This document shows, piece by piece, positions 1 through 8,113 of a stretch of DNA of 52,350 nt. The DNA comes from an uncultured Bacilli bacterium. Its GTDB lineage: Bacteria > Bacillota_I > Bacilli_A > ML615J-28 > CAG-313. A model generated the notes under the pieces. The model worked only from the letters and a program-made list of their open reading frames with translations. It searched no databases and had not been told where the DNA came from. Position numbers and translations under genes: made by a program. The DNA lies in the NCBI GenBank assembly GCA_949879765.1, contig CATLBQ010000011.1, positions 1 through 52,350 of the forward strand, written 5' to 3'. The first letter of the stretch is position 1. Every line of letters begins with the position of its first letter.

Positions 1-731
1 TCACCCATATACCAACCTAAGAATGTATAACCTTCTTTTGTTGGTTGAGGAAGTAATAATCCTTGACCTTCTGTATATTCAGTTGGTAAATTTTCACATA
101 CTCCACCATCTAGTATATATTCAATACTCCATACAGGTTTTAAGACTTCTACATTTAACGTATATTCGCGATATTGATTTGTATCTAATGGATATATTAC
201 TCTCACTACAATTTGTGCTTGGCCCAATGCTTTTGCACATACATTTCCCTCATTATCTACTGAAAGAATATTTTCATCAGAAGAACTAAAAGTAACAATG
301 GAGTCTGTGCTATCTGAAGCCAGTCGATATGTAACTACTGTTGTTTCTCCTACTGTTAACTTTTCTTTTACTGAAAAATCACCTTGTAATGATTTTGTAA
401 ATTTAACTGTAACTTTCGCTGTAATATACGCTAAGGGTTGTTCTATCGCATATACACGAATCGTCGTCTCCCCTTCACGAATGGCTTGAATTTCACCATT
501 TACAAAAGTTGCAACTGTTTCATCCTCACTTTTGAACCCAAGTTCAGTTTCGTAAGGATTGTTCCCTTTTGTAATTGTCGCTTGTACTTTTATACTTGTA
601 CCAGCTTCCAACGTATAGACTTTTTCATCCAATTCAATATGAATGACGTCAGCTGGATTACAAGAGGCAAAAACCAAAAGTAAACCAAAAATAGCAAAAA
701 TTAATGAACATTTTTTACCTAAATTTTTCAT
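1..731 (-). CDS. Lipoprotein with Ig-like and InlB B-repeat domains (3' end outside window)
   Basis: This minus-strand frame opens at the ATG at 731 and stays open to the window edge, so only about the first 243 codons are seen. The start is supported by an AAAGGAAAG Shine-Dalgarno. The product begins with a lysine-containing n-region, a hydrophobic stretch and Cys at residue 24 in FASC, which reads as a lipoprotein signal. It continues with bacterial Ig-like (BIG2-like) segments such as FSSSDENILSVDNEG. At the window edge an InlB B-repeat begins (LPQPTKEGYTFLGWY). It is presumably a membrane-anchored extracytoplasmic protein; any catalytic domain would lie beyond the window. Its promoter carries a LacI-type operator (767-804). 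The domain family is clear, the function unknown. Confidence 0.8.
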   Translation of the reverse strand, partial: MKNLGKKCSLIFAIFGLLLVFASCNPADVIHIELDEKVYTLEAGTSIKVQATITKGNNPYETELGFKSEDETVATFVNGEIQAIREGETTIRVYAIEQPLAYITAKVTVKFTKSLQGDFSVKEKLTVGETTVVTYRLASDSTDSIVTFSSSDENILSVDNEGNVCAKALGQAQIVVRVIYPLDTNQYREYTLNVEVLKPVWSIEYILDGGVCENLPTEYTEGQGLLLPQPTKEGYTFLGWYMG

Positions 732-766
732 CTTGTTTTCTTTCCTTTCTTTTTGATTGCTTTATT

Positions 767-804
767 ATTATAGCACTCTTTACAAAAGTTTGCAAGCGTT
801 TACA
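767..804 (-). promoter_or_regulatory. Sigma-A promoter with LacI/CcpA-type operator over the -35
   Basis: Read on the minus strand there is a -35 TTGCAA (790-795), a 17-base spacer and a -10 TATAAT (767-772). The 14-mer TGTAAACGCTTGCA (791-804) matches the cre/LacI-type consensus with one mismatch and overlaps the -35. A bound repressor would block polymerase. It drives the lipoprotein gene starting at 731. The same layout recurs at 19604-19641. Confidence 0.75.
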
Positions 805-838
805 TATTTTTATTGCCATAACTTACCATTTCATATAA

Positions 839-869
839 AAAAACTACTGATAGTTTCAGTAGTTTTTTA
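839..869 (-). terminator. Intrinsic terminator
   Basis: Ten-base stem 841-850 / 856-865 (AAACTACTGA with TCAGTAGTTT), five-base loop, and a T tract on the minus strand. It follows the small membrane-protein gene ending at 891. The symmetric A/T flanks would let it work in either direction. Confidence 0.8.
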
Positions 870-890
870 TTTCATACCTTATATTATAAA

Positions 891-1124
891 TTAATCAATC
901 CACCAAATTGGTTTGCCAAGAATGACACAAATTAGATCAACAATCCATAAGATAACGAATCCACAACAAAGTAATAATACTACAGCTAAAATGATGCCAA
1001 GTACATTTCCAGCAGCAATAGATTTAAATAATCTTAATAGGTTACCATAAACACCTAAGAAAATTACAAGTAGTAAACGTACTATCCAAGGAAGTCCTTC
1101 TAATGTTGAAACTACTTTTTTCAT
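891..1124 (-). CDS. Small hydrophobic membrane protein, unknown function
   Basis: A 77-residue protein with two likely membrane helices: roughly residues 15-28 (VRLLLVIFLGVYG) and 40-68 (NVLGIILAVVLLLCCGFVIL), with a WWID C-terminus. The start has a strong AAGGAGGAAAT site. The gene has its own near-consensus promoter, an inverted repeat in its leader, and its own terminator at 839-869, so it is an independent single-gene unit rather than a chance frame. I do not recognise the family beyond a small bacterial membrane protein. Confidence 0.75.
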   Translation of the reverse strand: MKKVVSTLEGLPWIVRLLLVIFLGVYGNLLRLFKSIAAGNVLGIILAVVLLLCCGFVILWIVDLICVILGKPIWWID

Positions 1125-1155
1125 TGTTATTTCCTCCTTTTTTATTATTTCACAT

Positions 1156-1214
1156 TTGAGTCATACTCAATTGTGACGCAATTATCATTATAATCAAAAA
1201 TATTTTTTTGTCAA
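1156..1214 (-). promoter_or_regulatory. Consensus sigma-A promoter plus perfect inverted repeat in the leader
   Basis: On the minus strand: -35 TTGACA (1209-1214), 16-base spacer, -10 TATAAT (1187-1192). Just downstream, TTGAGT-CAT-ACTCAA (1156-1170) is a perfect 6-base inverted repeat with a 3-base centre, placed between the expected transcription start and the ribosome-binding site of the 77-residue membrane-protein gene. It looks like an operator for a dimeric regulator; none is identified here. Confidence 0.75.
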
Positions 1215-1222
1215 TTATAAGG

Positions 1223-1525
1223 CTAATTACTAATACCAATAGCATCGTCTACTGGGAGCGAAAAAGTAACCGTATGTGCCTGTGTCCCCACACCATGCTT
1301 TCTTGATATCGATTGCATAATCGGTGCCTTTAATGCTTCATCCGTGATAATCATAATGATATCTTTTTCTGGTTGTATCGTAATACCTAAGAAATGTTCA
1401 CTATCTTTTTGTGCAGATCCTCTTGCATGAATGATAGTACCTCCCTTTGCTCCTGCATCTTTGGCGGTACTCATCACTTCATCTGCACTACCACTATTAC
1501 AAATGGCAAGAATTAAATGACGCAT
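1223..1525 (-). CDS. P-II-like regulatory protein (second of two)
   Basis: A 100-residue protein of P-II/GlnB-like size. Hallmarks are the N-terminal beta strand RHLILAICNSGSADEV, then KGGTIIHARGS where the nucleotide-binding T-loop region lies, and the C-terminal TVTFSLPVDDAIG. It starts 2 bases after the stop of the preceding P-II-like gene, behind AAGGAGGAAAA, and is the last gene of the DUF1538 unit. P-II proteins are small-molecule-binding trimers that often gate membrane transporters, so control of the adjacent DUF1538 protein is a reasonable inference. The ligand is unknown. Confidence 0.8.
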   Translation of the reverse strand: MRHLILAICNSGSADEVMSTAKDAGAKGGTIIHARGSAQKDSEHFLGITIQPEKDIIMIITDEALKAPIMQSISRKHGVGTQAHTVTFSLPVDDAIGISN

Positions 1526-1526
1526 A

Positions 1527-1916
1527 CTATTTTTCCTCCTTGAGTTCTTTTGAAGTAGAATGAGACACGGTTAGTTTGGTCTCACGTAAAATTTCTTCTA
1601 AAACACTTTGCCCCGCAACGCTATCTAACGGAATCGTACAAGCTACACCATGTCCTGGTTGATCTAAATGCATTTCTATGCGCAAAGCATCTAACATAAA
1701 TGGCACAATATCCGTTGGTGCTACTGATAAAACCACTTCTTTTTCTATTTCACCAAAACCAATATACTCAAAAATCTCTTTTGGAGCGGTTCCTTTTCCA
1801 TAAATGATTTGGTGATAATGACAGCCCACTTCTTCTAATATTTTTACAACTTGATTACCAAGGCCACGGTCAACTATAATGACAAATAATCGCATACCTG
1901 TGATTTTTCTATTCAT
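1527..1916 (-). CDS. P-II-like regulatory protein (first of two)
   Basis: A 129-residue P-II-like protein: core strand MRLFVIIVDRGLGNQV, then HYHQIIYGKGTAPKEI in the loop region and GHGVACTIPLDSVAG near the C-terminus. I chose the ATG at 1916 because it overlaps the stop of the DUF1538 gene (ATGAATAG) and has GGAGG about 9 bases upstream. A longer frame from 1958 would lie inside the DUF1538 coding region, and the ATG at 1895 has a poor site. It carries about 20 more C-terminal residues than its neighbour, ending in a charged tail. Translational coupling to the membrane gene suggests a regulatory subunit. Confidence 0.8.
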   Translation of the reverse strand: MNRKITGMRLFVIIVDRGLGNQVVKILEEVGCHYHQIIYGKGTAPKEIFEYIGFGEIEKEVVLSVAPTDIVPFMLDALRIEMHLDQPGHGVACTIPLDSVAGQSVLEEILRETKLTVSHSTSKELKEEK

Positions 1917-3462
1917 TTGCCTTTTCCTCCATTTCCTCATAATCAATTGTAAATTCAATAATTGGTTCTAATTCTGCCATTACATAATGTGATTTCATTC
2001 TAGTCTTCCACTTATACACTAGCCCTACAACTTGAATTACAACAAGCGGTGTCATCGCAACAAGAGCAACTACACCAAATCCATTGGTCAGCATCTTTGT
2101 TTCAAAATGGCTTGTTCCTTCATAAATGGCAAGACAGGCCCCACTGGCCAGTGGCAATAGAAATGTTGCGGTAAGTGGACCAGAAGCTACACCACCTGAG
2201 TCAAAGGCAATGGCCGTAAAAATCTTCGGAACAAAAAACATTAATCCAATAGCAATCACATATCCAGGAATTAAAATATACCAAATACTATAATCAAAAA
2301 TTACCCTTGACATCGCAAGACCCACCGATATAGCCACCCCTGCTGCTAAACTATATAGCATTGTTTTCTTAGAAATAGCACCACTTGTAATCTCTTCTAC
2401 TTGTTTATTCAATACATGAACAGCGGGTTCTGCCATTACAACAAAGAATCCCATTATCATACCTAAAGGTATCAGTATGTATTTTAATTGCGTCGCACCT
2501 ATCGTTTTACCTAGTAAAGTCGCAACAGGCATAAATCCAATATGTGCACCAGTTAAAAATATTACCAAACCAATATAGGTATAAAGTAATCCTATAAATA
2601 TTTTAATAATATTTTTCTTCGTGTCTTTAATCAATATGATTTCAAAAATAACCACACAGGCCAGAATAGGTAAAATGGCTAACGCAATTTCTCCTATCAT
2701 ACTAACCAACTGATGAGCGAATCCACTACTAAAATCATGAAAAGTTTGATATGCTACAACATCCGATGTAGTGACATTGGGATTTCTAAAGAATAATCCT
2801 AATATCAAAACCATCAATACAGGACCTACCGAACAAAAAGAAACAAGTCCAAATGAATCATCTTTAGAAGAATTATCACCACGTGCCCCTGCTACACCTA
2901 ATCCAAGTGCAAGTATAAATGGGACGGTCATAGGCCCCGTCGTTACTCCCCCTGAATCAAAGGCCGCCGCAATAAATTCACTCGGTACAAAAATAGCCAC
3001 CAAAAAAACGAGTCCATACAAAATAATCAATAACACATTCAATTGAATCTGTAATACAATACGTAAGAGAGCTAGAGCAAGAAAAATTCCCACACCAAGT
3101 GCCACACATAAAATTAACACCAGTGGTGGAATAGTACTTTTCATTTGATCAGCTAGTACCATCAAATCAGGTTCAGCAATAGTGATAATCAAACCAATTG
3201 CTGCAGTAGCACCGACCAAAAGCAGTAAGTTTTTCTTTTTCGTAATATAACCGCCAACTTGCTCGCCCATTTTCATCATTGAGGCATCAGCGCCCAGATT
3301 GAAAAAACTGAGTCCAAAAATTAGCATTACTGCACCTATGGCAAAAGCAAAAATCGTCCATCCTGGAAGCTTAAAACAAAAACATAGAATCAATACAATC
3401 GCTGTTATTGGTAAAACGGCCAACAAAGATTCTTTGATTTTTTCAAGCAACGCTTTTTTCAT
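1909..3462 (-). CDS. DUF1538 family membrane protein (putative P-II-controlled transporter)
   Basis: A 517-residue polytopic protein with about a dozen hydrophobic segments. Each half carries the same signature, AFDSGGVTTGPMT (first half) and AFDSGGVASGPLT (second half), so it is an internally duplicated DUF1538 protein. AEPAVHVLNKQVEEIT in the second half is also typical. The family is an uncharacterised membrane family, often encoded beside P-II-like genes as here. The duplicated architecture is transporter-like; the substrate is unknown. Start ATG at 3462 with GAGGTGG upstream. A short hairpin (3492-3512) lies in the leader. Confidence 0.85.
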   Translation of the reverse strand: MKKALLEKIKESLLAVLPITAIVLILCFCFKLPGWTIFAFAIGAVMLIFGLSFFNLGADASMMKMGEQVGGYITKKKNLLLLVGATAAIGLIITIAEPDLMVLADQMKSTIPPLVLILCVALGVGIFLALALLRIVLQIQLNVLLIILYGLVFLVAIFVPSEFIAAAFDSGGVTTGPMTVPFILALGLGVAGARGDNSSKDDSFGLVSFCSVGPVLMVLILGLFFRNPNVTTSDVVAYQTFHDFSSGFAHQLVSMIGEIALAILPILACVVIFEIILIKDTKKNIIKIFIGLLYTYIGLVIFLTGAHIGFMPVATLLGKTIGATQLKYILIPLGMIMGFFVVMAEPAVHVLNKQVEEITSGAISKKTMLYSLAAGVAISVGLAMSRVIFDYSIWYILIPGYVIAIGLMFFVPKIFTAIAFDSGGVASGPLTATFLLPLASGACLAIYEGTSHFETKMLTNGFGVVALVAMTPLVVIQVVGLVYKWKTRMKSHYVMAELEPIIEFTIDYEEMEEKANE

Positions 3463-3491
3463 CTTTCACCACCTCTTTCTTCTTTTGATAC

Positions 3492-3512
3492 GAAAAAAAG
3501 GCATTACTGCCT
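3492..3512 (-). terminator. Short hairpin with T tract ahead of the DUF1538 gene
   Basis: Stem AGGCA/TGCCT (3499-3503 / 3508-3512), loop TTAC, then seven T on the minus strand. It could terminate transcripts from the XRE gene or act as an attenuator in the DUF1538 leader. The stem is only five base pairs. Confidence 0.5.
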
Positions 3513-3612
3513 CTTTATTTGACAGACTCCACCATTTTTTCATATACAATTGATTCATTTTCCTTTTTATTTTTACCTATCAAGGACTATAGATCTATTT
3601 TAACATTTTTTT

Positions 3613-5154
3613 TCATTTCTGTAAAGAAATTGATTCACTATTTTTTGTATAAGTAACAAGTAGCATATAATTGCCTTGTTCATAATACATTGCCGCAAGA
3701 TATTGTCCTTCTTCTAAAGCACAAATTGTATACAAATCACATGTATCATCATAAGTATACCCTGATTGTGTTAATACAGTTTTAACTTCTGTAGCAATAG
3801 AAAAGAATGGGAAATCTGGTGCATCAATTTGTTTTGTACTCCAAGTTGTACTTGCTTTTGCATCTTTTAAAAATGCTTGTAACTCTTTTTCTTTACCAAA
3901 AACGATAACATCAATTTGCTTTCTTGTGTAATTTTCTTCTTGATGGGTTACTGTCTCTTCTTTGGTATGGCGATATACCGTATAATATGTATCAGGCATA
4001 TCAATTTCTGTCCTAGATTCAATGGTTTCATAGGCTACTTGATTGTTTGCCTTCACACAAGTTGCAAGACTCATCGCAGCATATCCTGCCAATAATATGC
4101 AAACACCAACCATAACAATACCAGTGATGATATTCTTTTTTCTCTTCATTTTATACTTTTTATTCAAAATTATGCCAAAAGCAATCGACGCAATTGGAAA
4201 TATCAATGCAAGTCCATACGTCAAACCATATAAAGCAAGTGTGGTATCTTGAGTAAATAATTCTATTATGGTAGAGACGATTGCTATGCCCATAATAGCT
4301 AGTGCCATCATAACCCATGATAATATATCCATACTTCTAGGTAAACTTGCCTCATTTTTTTCTTTCTTTAATGCCATATAATCTACATAATTTTGACTAT
4401 TGGATTTCATTTTTTCTTTCACTTCTGAAAATGAACCAGTTTGAAAATCATTTTTATCAATGACCATAATTGTCCGTTGATCTTTCACACAAGAAGAAAT
4501 CAAATAATTGCTATTTTCTACAGAAAGTAAAAATTCATTGTAATAAAACGTAGTTTGTGTTGTCTCATCGGGTTTTGATACATCCATATGATCTTGATAA
4601 TAAGTATAAACCCTAGTTTGACCAACAAATTCTTCTACCCAATCCGCCTTGAGTCTTTTGTACTGACGTGCTTTTTGAATAAAGCGAAATATAAAAATAA
4701 CGGAAACCACCAATGAAATGACACCTAATACCTTTAAAGTACCAAAGTAAAAAAACAAGCCCCATACCACATAAATCAAGCAAGAAAAGAGATTGGCAAC
4801 CACAAAATTACGATAATCTCGTTTAAAAATTTCATCAAACACATTTGGCGTATATACAATTTGAGATTGCGCAATAGGTGTTTCCTGTATCCTTTCTTCT
4901 TGGATAGGAGTGGATTCTTCCACAGTTTCTATTGTTTGATGTCCATATCCTTTTCGATCAATGCGAAAACTAAACGTATCCATAGGCACATCAAATACTT
5001 GTGCAAGAGCTAATTTTTTATCTAGTGATGGCTCTAATTCATTTGCTTCATACTTTGCTACATTTTCTACGCTATCTTGAATCAAAGATGCAAGTTCTTC
5101 TATGGTCATCTGTTTAGATTCACGCAAAGTTTGAATATTACTACCTATATTCAT
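3613..5154 (-). CDS. XRE-family regulator fused to membrane segments
   Basis: A 513-residue protein. Residues 1-60 form an HTH_3 (Cro/C1-type) DNA-binding domain (IGSNIQTLRESKQMTIEELA). Two membrane helices follow at about 115-152, a cytoplasmic stretch, then about three more helices at about 275-370, and a hydrophilic C-terminal domain of about 140 residues that probably faces outside. The layout suggests a one-component membrane regulator that senses an extracytoplasmic signal; that is inference. Start at 5154 has GGGAGG. An inverted repeat over its own -10 (5194-5209) suggests autoregulation. Confidence 0.75.
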   Translation of the reverse strand: MNIGSNIQTLRESKQMTIEELASLIQDSVENVAKYEANELEPSLDKKLALAQVFDVPMDTFSFRIDRKGYGHQTIETVEESTPIQEERIQETPIAQSQIVYTPNVFDEIFKRDYRNFVVANLFSCLIYVVWGLFFYFGTLKVLGVISLVVSVIFIFRFIQKARQYKRLKADWVEEFVGQTRVYTYYQDHMDVSKPDETTQTTFYYNEFLLSVENSNYLISSCVKDQRTIMVIDKNDFQTGSFSEVKEKMKSNSQNYVDYMALKKEKNEASLPRSMDILSWVMMALAIMGIAIVSTIIELFTQDTTLALYGLTYGLALIFPIASIAFGIILNKKYKMKRKKNIITGIVMVGVCILLAGYAAMSLATCVKANNQVAYETIESRTEIDMPDTYYTVYRHTKEETVTHQEENYTRKQIDVIVFGKEKELQAFLKDAKASTTWSTKQIDAPDFPFFSIATEVKTVLTQSGYTYDDTCDLYTICALEEGQYLAAMYYEQGNYMLLVTYTKNSESISLQK

Positions 5155-5190
5155 AAAATACCTCCCATTTTATTTTTTCCCCTATTTTAT

Positions 5191-5209
5191 ATTATACCAT
5201 AATCGGTAT
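5191..5209 (-). promoter_or_regulatory. Extended -10 promoter overlapped by an inverted repeat
   Basis: Minus-strand TGG-TATAAT (extended -10; TATAAT at 5191-5196) with no good -35. ATACC-(6)-GGTAT (5194-5209) is a small inverted repeat overlapping the -10, a likely binding site for the XRE protein encoded just downstream. Confidence 0.5.
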
Positions 5210-5250
5210 TTTTTTATCGTGAAATTACTATGAAAAAATAATGAAGTTTT

Positions 5251-5277
5251 AAAAAGGAGGATGTTACTCCTCCTTTT
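5251..5277 (-). terminator. Terminator overlapping the GH18 stop codon
   Basis: Stem GGAGGA/TCCTCC (5256-5261 / 5268-5273), extended by A/T pairs, with five T on the minus strand. The TAA stop of the GH18 gene sits in the loop. Confidence 0.75.
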
Positions 5278-7411
5278 GTTTTAAACTTGTATACATTGCA
5301 TTAACCAAAATGCCTGTTCCTTGGTCGTTATAATCTTGTGTCAAATCCCAACACATTAAACCACCTAGGCCCTGATTCTTTACATAATTACATTTAGCTT
5401 GAATGCTTCTTTCATTATCATAAGAATAAAATACCCCTGATCGGATGATGTATGCGGCTTCTGCTTGTGCATCATACTGTTCAACATAGGTTGAATCTGT
5501 CAGAATCAATGCTTTCAATTTGGCAAAAGAAAGCGGATTGGTTCCCATTGATGTCGAAAGCGAGGCAGATAAATTTTGATTAGCCATATTAGCAAAGGTA
5601 CCTCGTCTAGCATAAAAAGCAGCACCAGGAACAATTTTATCAGCATCAACTCTAGCTTTCATAAACTCTACGGCGTTACTCATACTAGATGATGCATTGA
5701 CACGATATAATGCTGAATCATGATAAGCGGTATTACCCATTGCATAATCATAGGTCATAACATTAAAAATATCCACATATTGATTGAGTGTTCTAAAATC
5801 AAAGAAGGTATCACTCGTTGTAACAGCTATGCTTAAAATCAAATCTTGCCGGTAAGCATTCATTGCTTGTTTTAATTCTTCACAAAATAAATTCAAGTTT
5901 TGTTTATCTTCTTTATTTGAACCAATTCCTGCTACACTACTTGTTGGATATTCCCAGTCAATATCAATTCCATCAAATTGATATTGCTTGAGGGTATTCA
6001 TAATAGATTGAATCAGTTTGCTTCTTCCTTCTTTTGTAAGCATTGCCTCACTAAAGCCACCTGCTCCCCATCCACCAATCGCAAGACCAACCCGAACACC
6101 TTGTTGACGATACGATAAAACTTGTCGTACAGCAGCAAGACTAGGTAAAACCAGTTCACCATTGTTGATACTTGCAAAAGAAAAATGAATATAATCCAAT
6201 TGTTCAATAGAAGTACTTGGTAGATGGAACGTTCCATTATAATCATATAAGTAGCCACTGACAATACTTCCTTTATTTACAGGTTTTAATTCTATTTTAG
6301 GCACCAAGGTCCGCCATTTCAATTCAAAAATTTGTGTATCCTTTGATACTTGCACCGTGATGTCAACCTCACAATCTACAACTTGCCTTGTCACCACACC
6401 ATTAGCAGAAATAACATCTTCATTAGAGGATTGCCAAACCAATGTAGCTAGCGAATCGTCTATATGTTCTTGAAACATCAAATCACTTGTAGTGACTTCC
6501 GGGACAAGTCCTTGTAAATAGTTTTCTAGTGTATCTTGATTCATATCCCATCCTGCAGTGAAAATCATATTGTAATAAATAGGGGTAGTAAAATCAAACA
6601 ATTCTCCTAAGTAATACCATCCCACAAAAGTGTACCCTTCCTTCATAGGCGATTGGGGTTCTTCTAAAATAGTTCCATAAGCTACTTGAAAACTATCGAT
6701 TGCATCGGATGTACCAGTAATCCATTCTACGCCAAACATTTTCAATTCCCAAACAGCTGTTAAAGTAATATCTGTTTCTACAACGCTATCAAAATCATAA
6801 CGTACGCCATCTTTTGCCCAATACAAAAAAGTATATCCAGGATTTAAAAGTGCATTGGGTGGATAAACTTTATTTCCCTTTTCAACAATTTGATCCCGGA
6901 CAACCTTATCACACATGGTATCAAACTGAACCAAATAACTCGTTTGCTCCCATTCTGCAGTAAGCGTCATATCTTCTTGGACTTGTAAAACTGAATCCAC
7001 AAATTCACCTTTGTACTTCCACCCCAAAAATACACATCTTTCTTTTGTTGGTGTAGGTAAAGTGATGGTTTCATTTAACGTGGCTTGAAGGACAATATCC
7101 TCTTGTCCATTTTGGCTTTGTAATGTGATGGTATATGGACTGATTTCAAATCGCGCTATCAAAGCAAAACTAGTTTGAACATTGCGTTCAAAATCATACA
7201 ATTCATCTTCTAGATACCATCCTAAAAAATGATAGCCTTCCTTCACAGGATCAAGTGGTTTTTCCACTTTTCCTTGTTTTTTGACTTCTACTTGATGAAT
7301 GCATACATCATCTACAAAGAAATGAACAGCATATGTCTTACGACATCCTACGAAACACAATAAGCAAAATACAATTCCCCCCCATAATGCTAAACTTCTT
7401 TTTTTTGTCAT
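5264..7411 (-). CDS. GH18 lipoprotein with N-terminal InlB B-repeats
   Basis: A 715-residue protein. The N-terminus is a lipoprotein signal with Cys23 (CFVGC). About four Listeria-Bacteroides repeats follow to residue 300 (EGYHFLGWYLED, GYTFLYWAKDG, GYTFVGWYYLG), then a short Ig-like stretch, and from about 385 a glycosyl hydrolase 18 barrel. The catalytic motif is FDGIDIDWEYP (DxxDxDxE, with the acid Glu present), and AIGGWGAGGFSE is the upstream conserved strand. GH18 enzymes cleave beta-1,4 bonds in chitin, GlcNAc glycans or peptidoglycan-like chains; here it would act on the cell surface. The start lies 2 bases after the stop of the upstream kinase-like gene with a weak AAAGG site, so the two are co-transcribed. 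Confidence 0.9.
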   Translation of the reverse strand: MTKKRSLALWGGIVFCLLCFVGCRKTYAVHFFVDDVCIHQVEVKKQGKVEKPLDPVKEGYHFLGWYLEDELYDFERNVQTSFALIARFEISPYTITLQSQNGQEDIVLQATLNETITLPTPTKERCVFLGWKYKGEFVDSVLQVQEDMTLTAEWEQTSYLVQFDTMCDKVVRDQIVEKGNKVYPPNALLNPGYTFLYWAKDGVRYDFDSVVETDITLTAVWELKMFGVEWITGTSDAIDSFQVAYGTILEEPQSPMKEGYTFVGWYYLGELFDFTTPIYYNMIFTAGWDMNQDTLENYLQGLVPEVTTSDLMFQEHIDDSLATLVWQSSNEDVISANGVVTRQVVDCEVDITVQVSKDTQIFELKWRTLVPKIELKPVNKGSIVSGYLYDYNGTFHLPSTSIEQLDYIHFSFASINNGELVLPSLAAVRQVLSYRQQGVRVGLAIGGWGAGGFSEAMLTKEGRSKLIQSIMNTLKQYQFDGIDIDWEYPTSSVAGIGSNKEDKQNLNLFCEELKQAMNAYRQDLILSIAVTTSDTFFDFRTLNQYVDIFNVMTYDYAMGNTAYHDSALYRVNASSSMSNAVEFMKARVDADKIVPGAAFYARRGTFANMANQNLSASLSTSMGTNPLSFAKLKALILTDSTYVEQYDAQAEAAYIIRSGVFYSYDNERSIQAKCNYVKNQGLGGLMCWDLTQDYNDQGTGILVNAMYTSLKQKEE

Positions 7412-7413
7412 TT

Positions 7414-7944
7414 TTAATCTGTCAACCTTTCTATAAATTGTTTGGCACTAGAGCGCGTTTTAAAGATTTTCACATCTACTTGTGGATATTGACTAATCAC
7501 TTGCATCAAAGCAGGATAATAGACAGTCTTAAACGATTTAGCCCATTCTACTAGTTCTTGATAAGATCGATTGAATGCATCTTTACAGCCTATCCCTAAA
7601 TCTTTTCTTTTAATAAATTGACCCTTTAAAGTCCGCCAAAATACACCTCTAATACAGGTTCTTGTGGGTATATCTAACATAATGACCAAATCAGCTCGTG
7701 CTAAGCGAGGAGGTAATGTTTCAATGTAATTGCCTTCAATCACCCACTTATCTTCAGATATAAGTTTAGCAATTTTTTCCTCCCATATTTGTTGTTCTGG
7801 ACGTGTCCAATGGGGTAACCAATATTCTTTATCTAAATGAAAGACTGCTATTTCTTTCTTTTTTTGAATGCTATTGGCTAAAGTTGTCTTTCCCGAGCCA
7901 ATCGATCCAAGGATTAGTATTCTTTGATATTTCTTATTTTGCAT
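7414..7944 (-). CDS. P-loop kinase-like protein (FlaR/adenylate-kinase-like)
   Basis: A 176-residue P-loop NTPase with Walker A GSIGSGKTT at about residues 13-21, FHLDKEYWLPHWTRP, and WVIEGNY-DLVIMLD in the order seen in small adenylate-kinase-like proteins often annotated as DNA topology modulation protein FlaR. The true substrate of that family is not established. It starts behind AGGATGGAG and has a good promoter (7973-8001). It is upstream of the GH18 gene with a 2-base gap; the pairing looks operonic rather than functional. Confidence 0.75.
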   Translation of the reverse strand: MQNKKYQRILILGSIGSGKTTLANSIQKKKEIAVFHLDKEYWLPHWTRPEQQIWEEKIAKLISEDKWVIEGNYIETLPPRLARADLVIMLDIPTRTCIRGVFWRTLKGQFIKRKDLGIGCKDAFNRSYQELVEWAKSFKTVYYPALMQVISQYPQVDVKIFKTRSSAKQFIERLTD

Positions 7945-7972
7945 TGTCTACTCCATCCTTTGTTATTTTTTG

Positions 7973-8001
7973 ATTATACTATAAATCCCTTTTTTTTGCA
8001 A
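7973..8001 (-). promoter_or_regulatory. Sigma-A promoter for the kinase-GH18 unit
   Basis: Minus strand: -35 TTGCAA (7996-8001), 17-base spacer, -10 TATAAT (7973-7978). No LacI-type operator is seen here. Confidence 0.7.
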
Positions 8002-8062
8002 TAGATAAACAATAACAGTATTTACCGATTGGCTTTTAAGATATGTTACCTTTTAATAACAA

Positions 8063-8094
8063 AAAAGATATATTTTTTTCAAAATATATCTTTT
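8063..8094 (-). terminator. AT-rich terminator of pheST
   Basis: Fourteen-base stem 8063-8076 / 8081-8094 with a four-base loop and T tract on the minus strand, 20 bases after pheT. The stem is almost all A/T, so its strength is uncertain. Confidence 0.65.
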
Positions 8095-8113
8095 CAATAG
8101 ATTGTATTAAAGA

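Noticed and set aside
23-683. Plus-strand open frames opposite the first lipoprotein gene
   Set aside because: They lie antisense to a gene with a lipoprotein signal, promoter and ribosome-binding site, and their translations are low-complexity with no motif.
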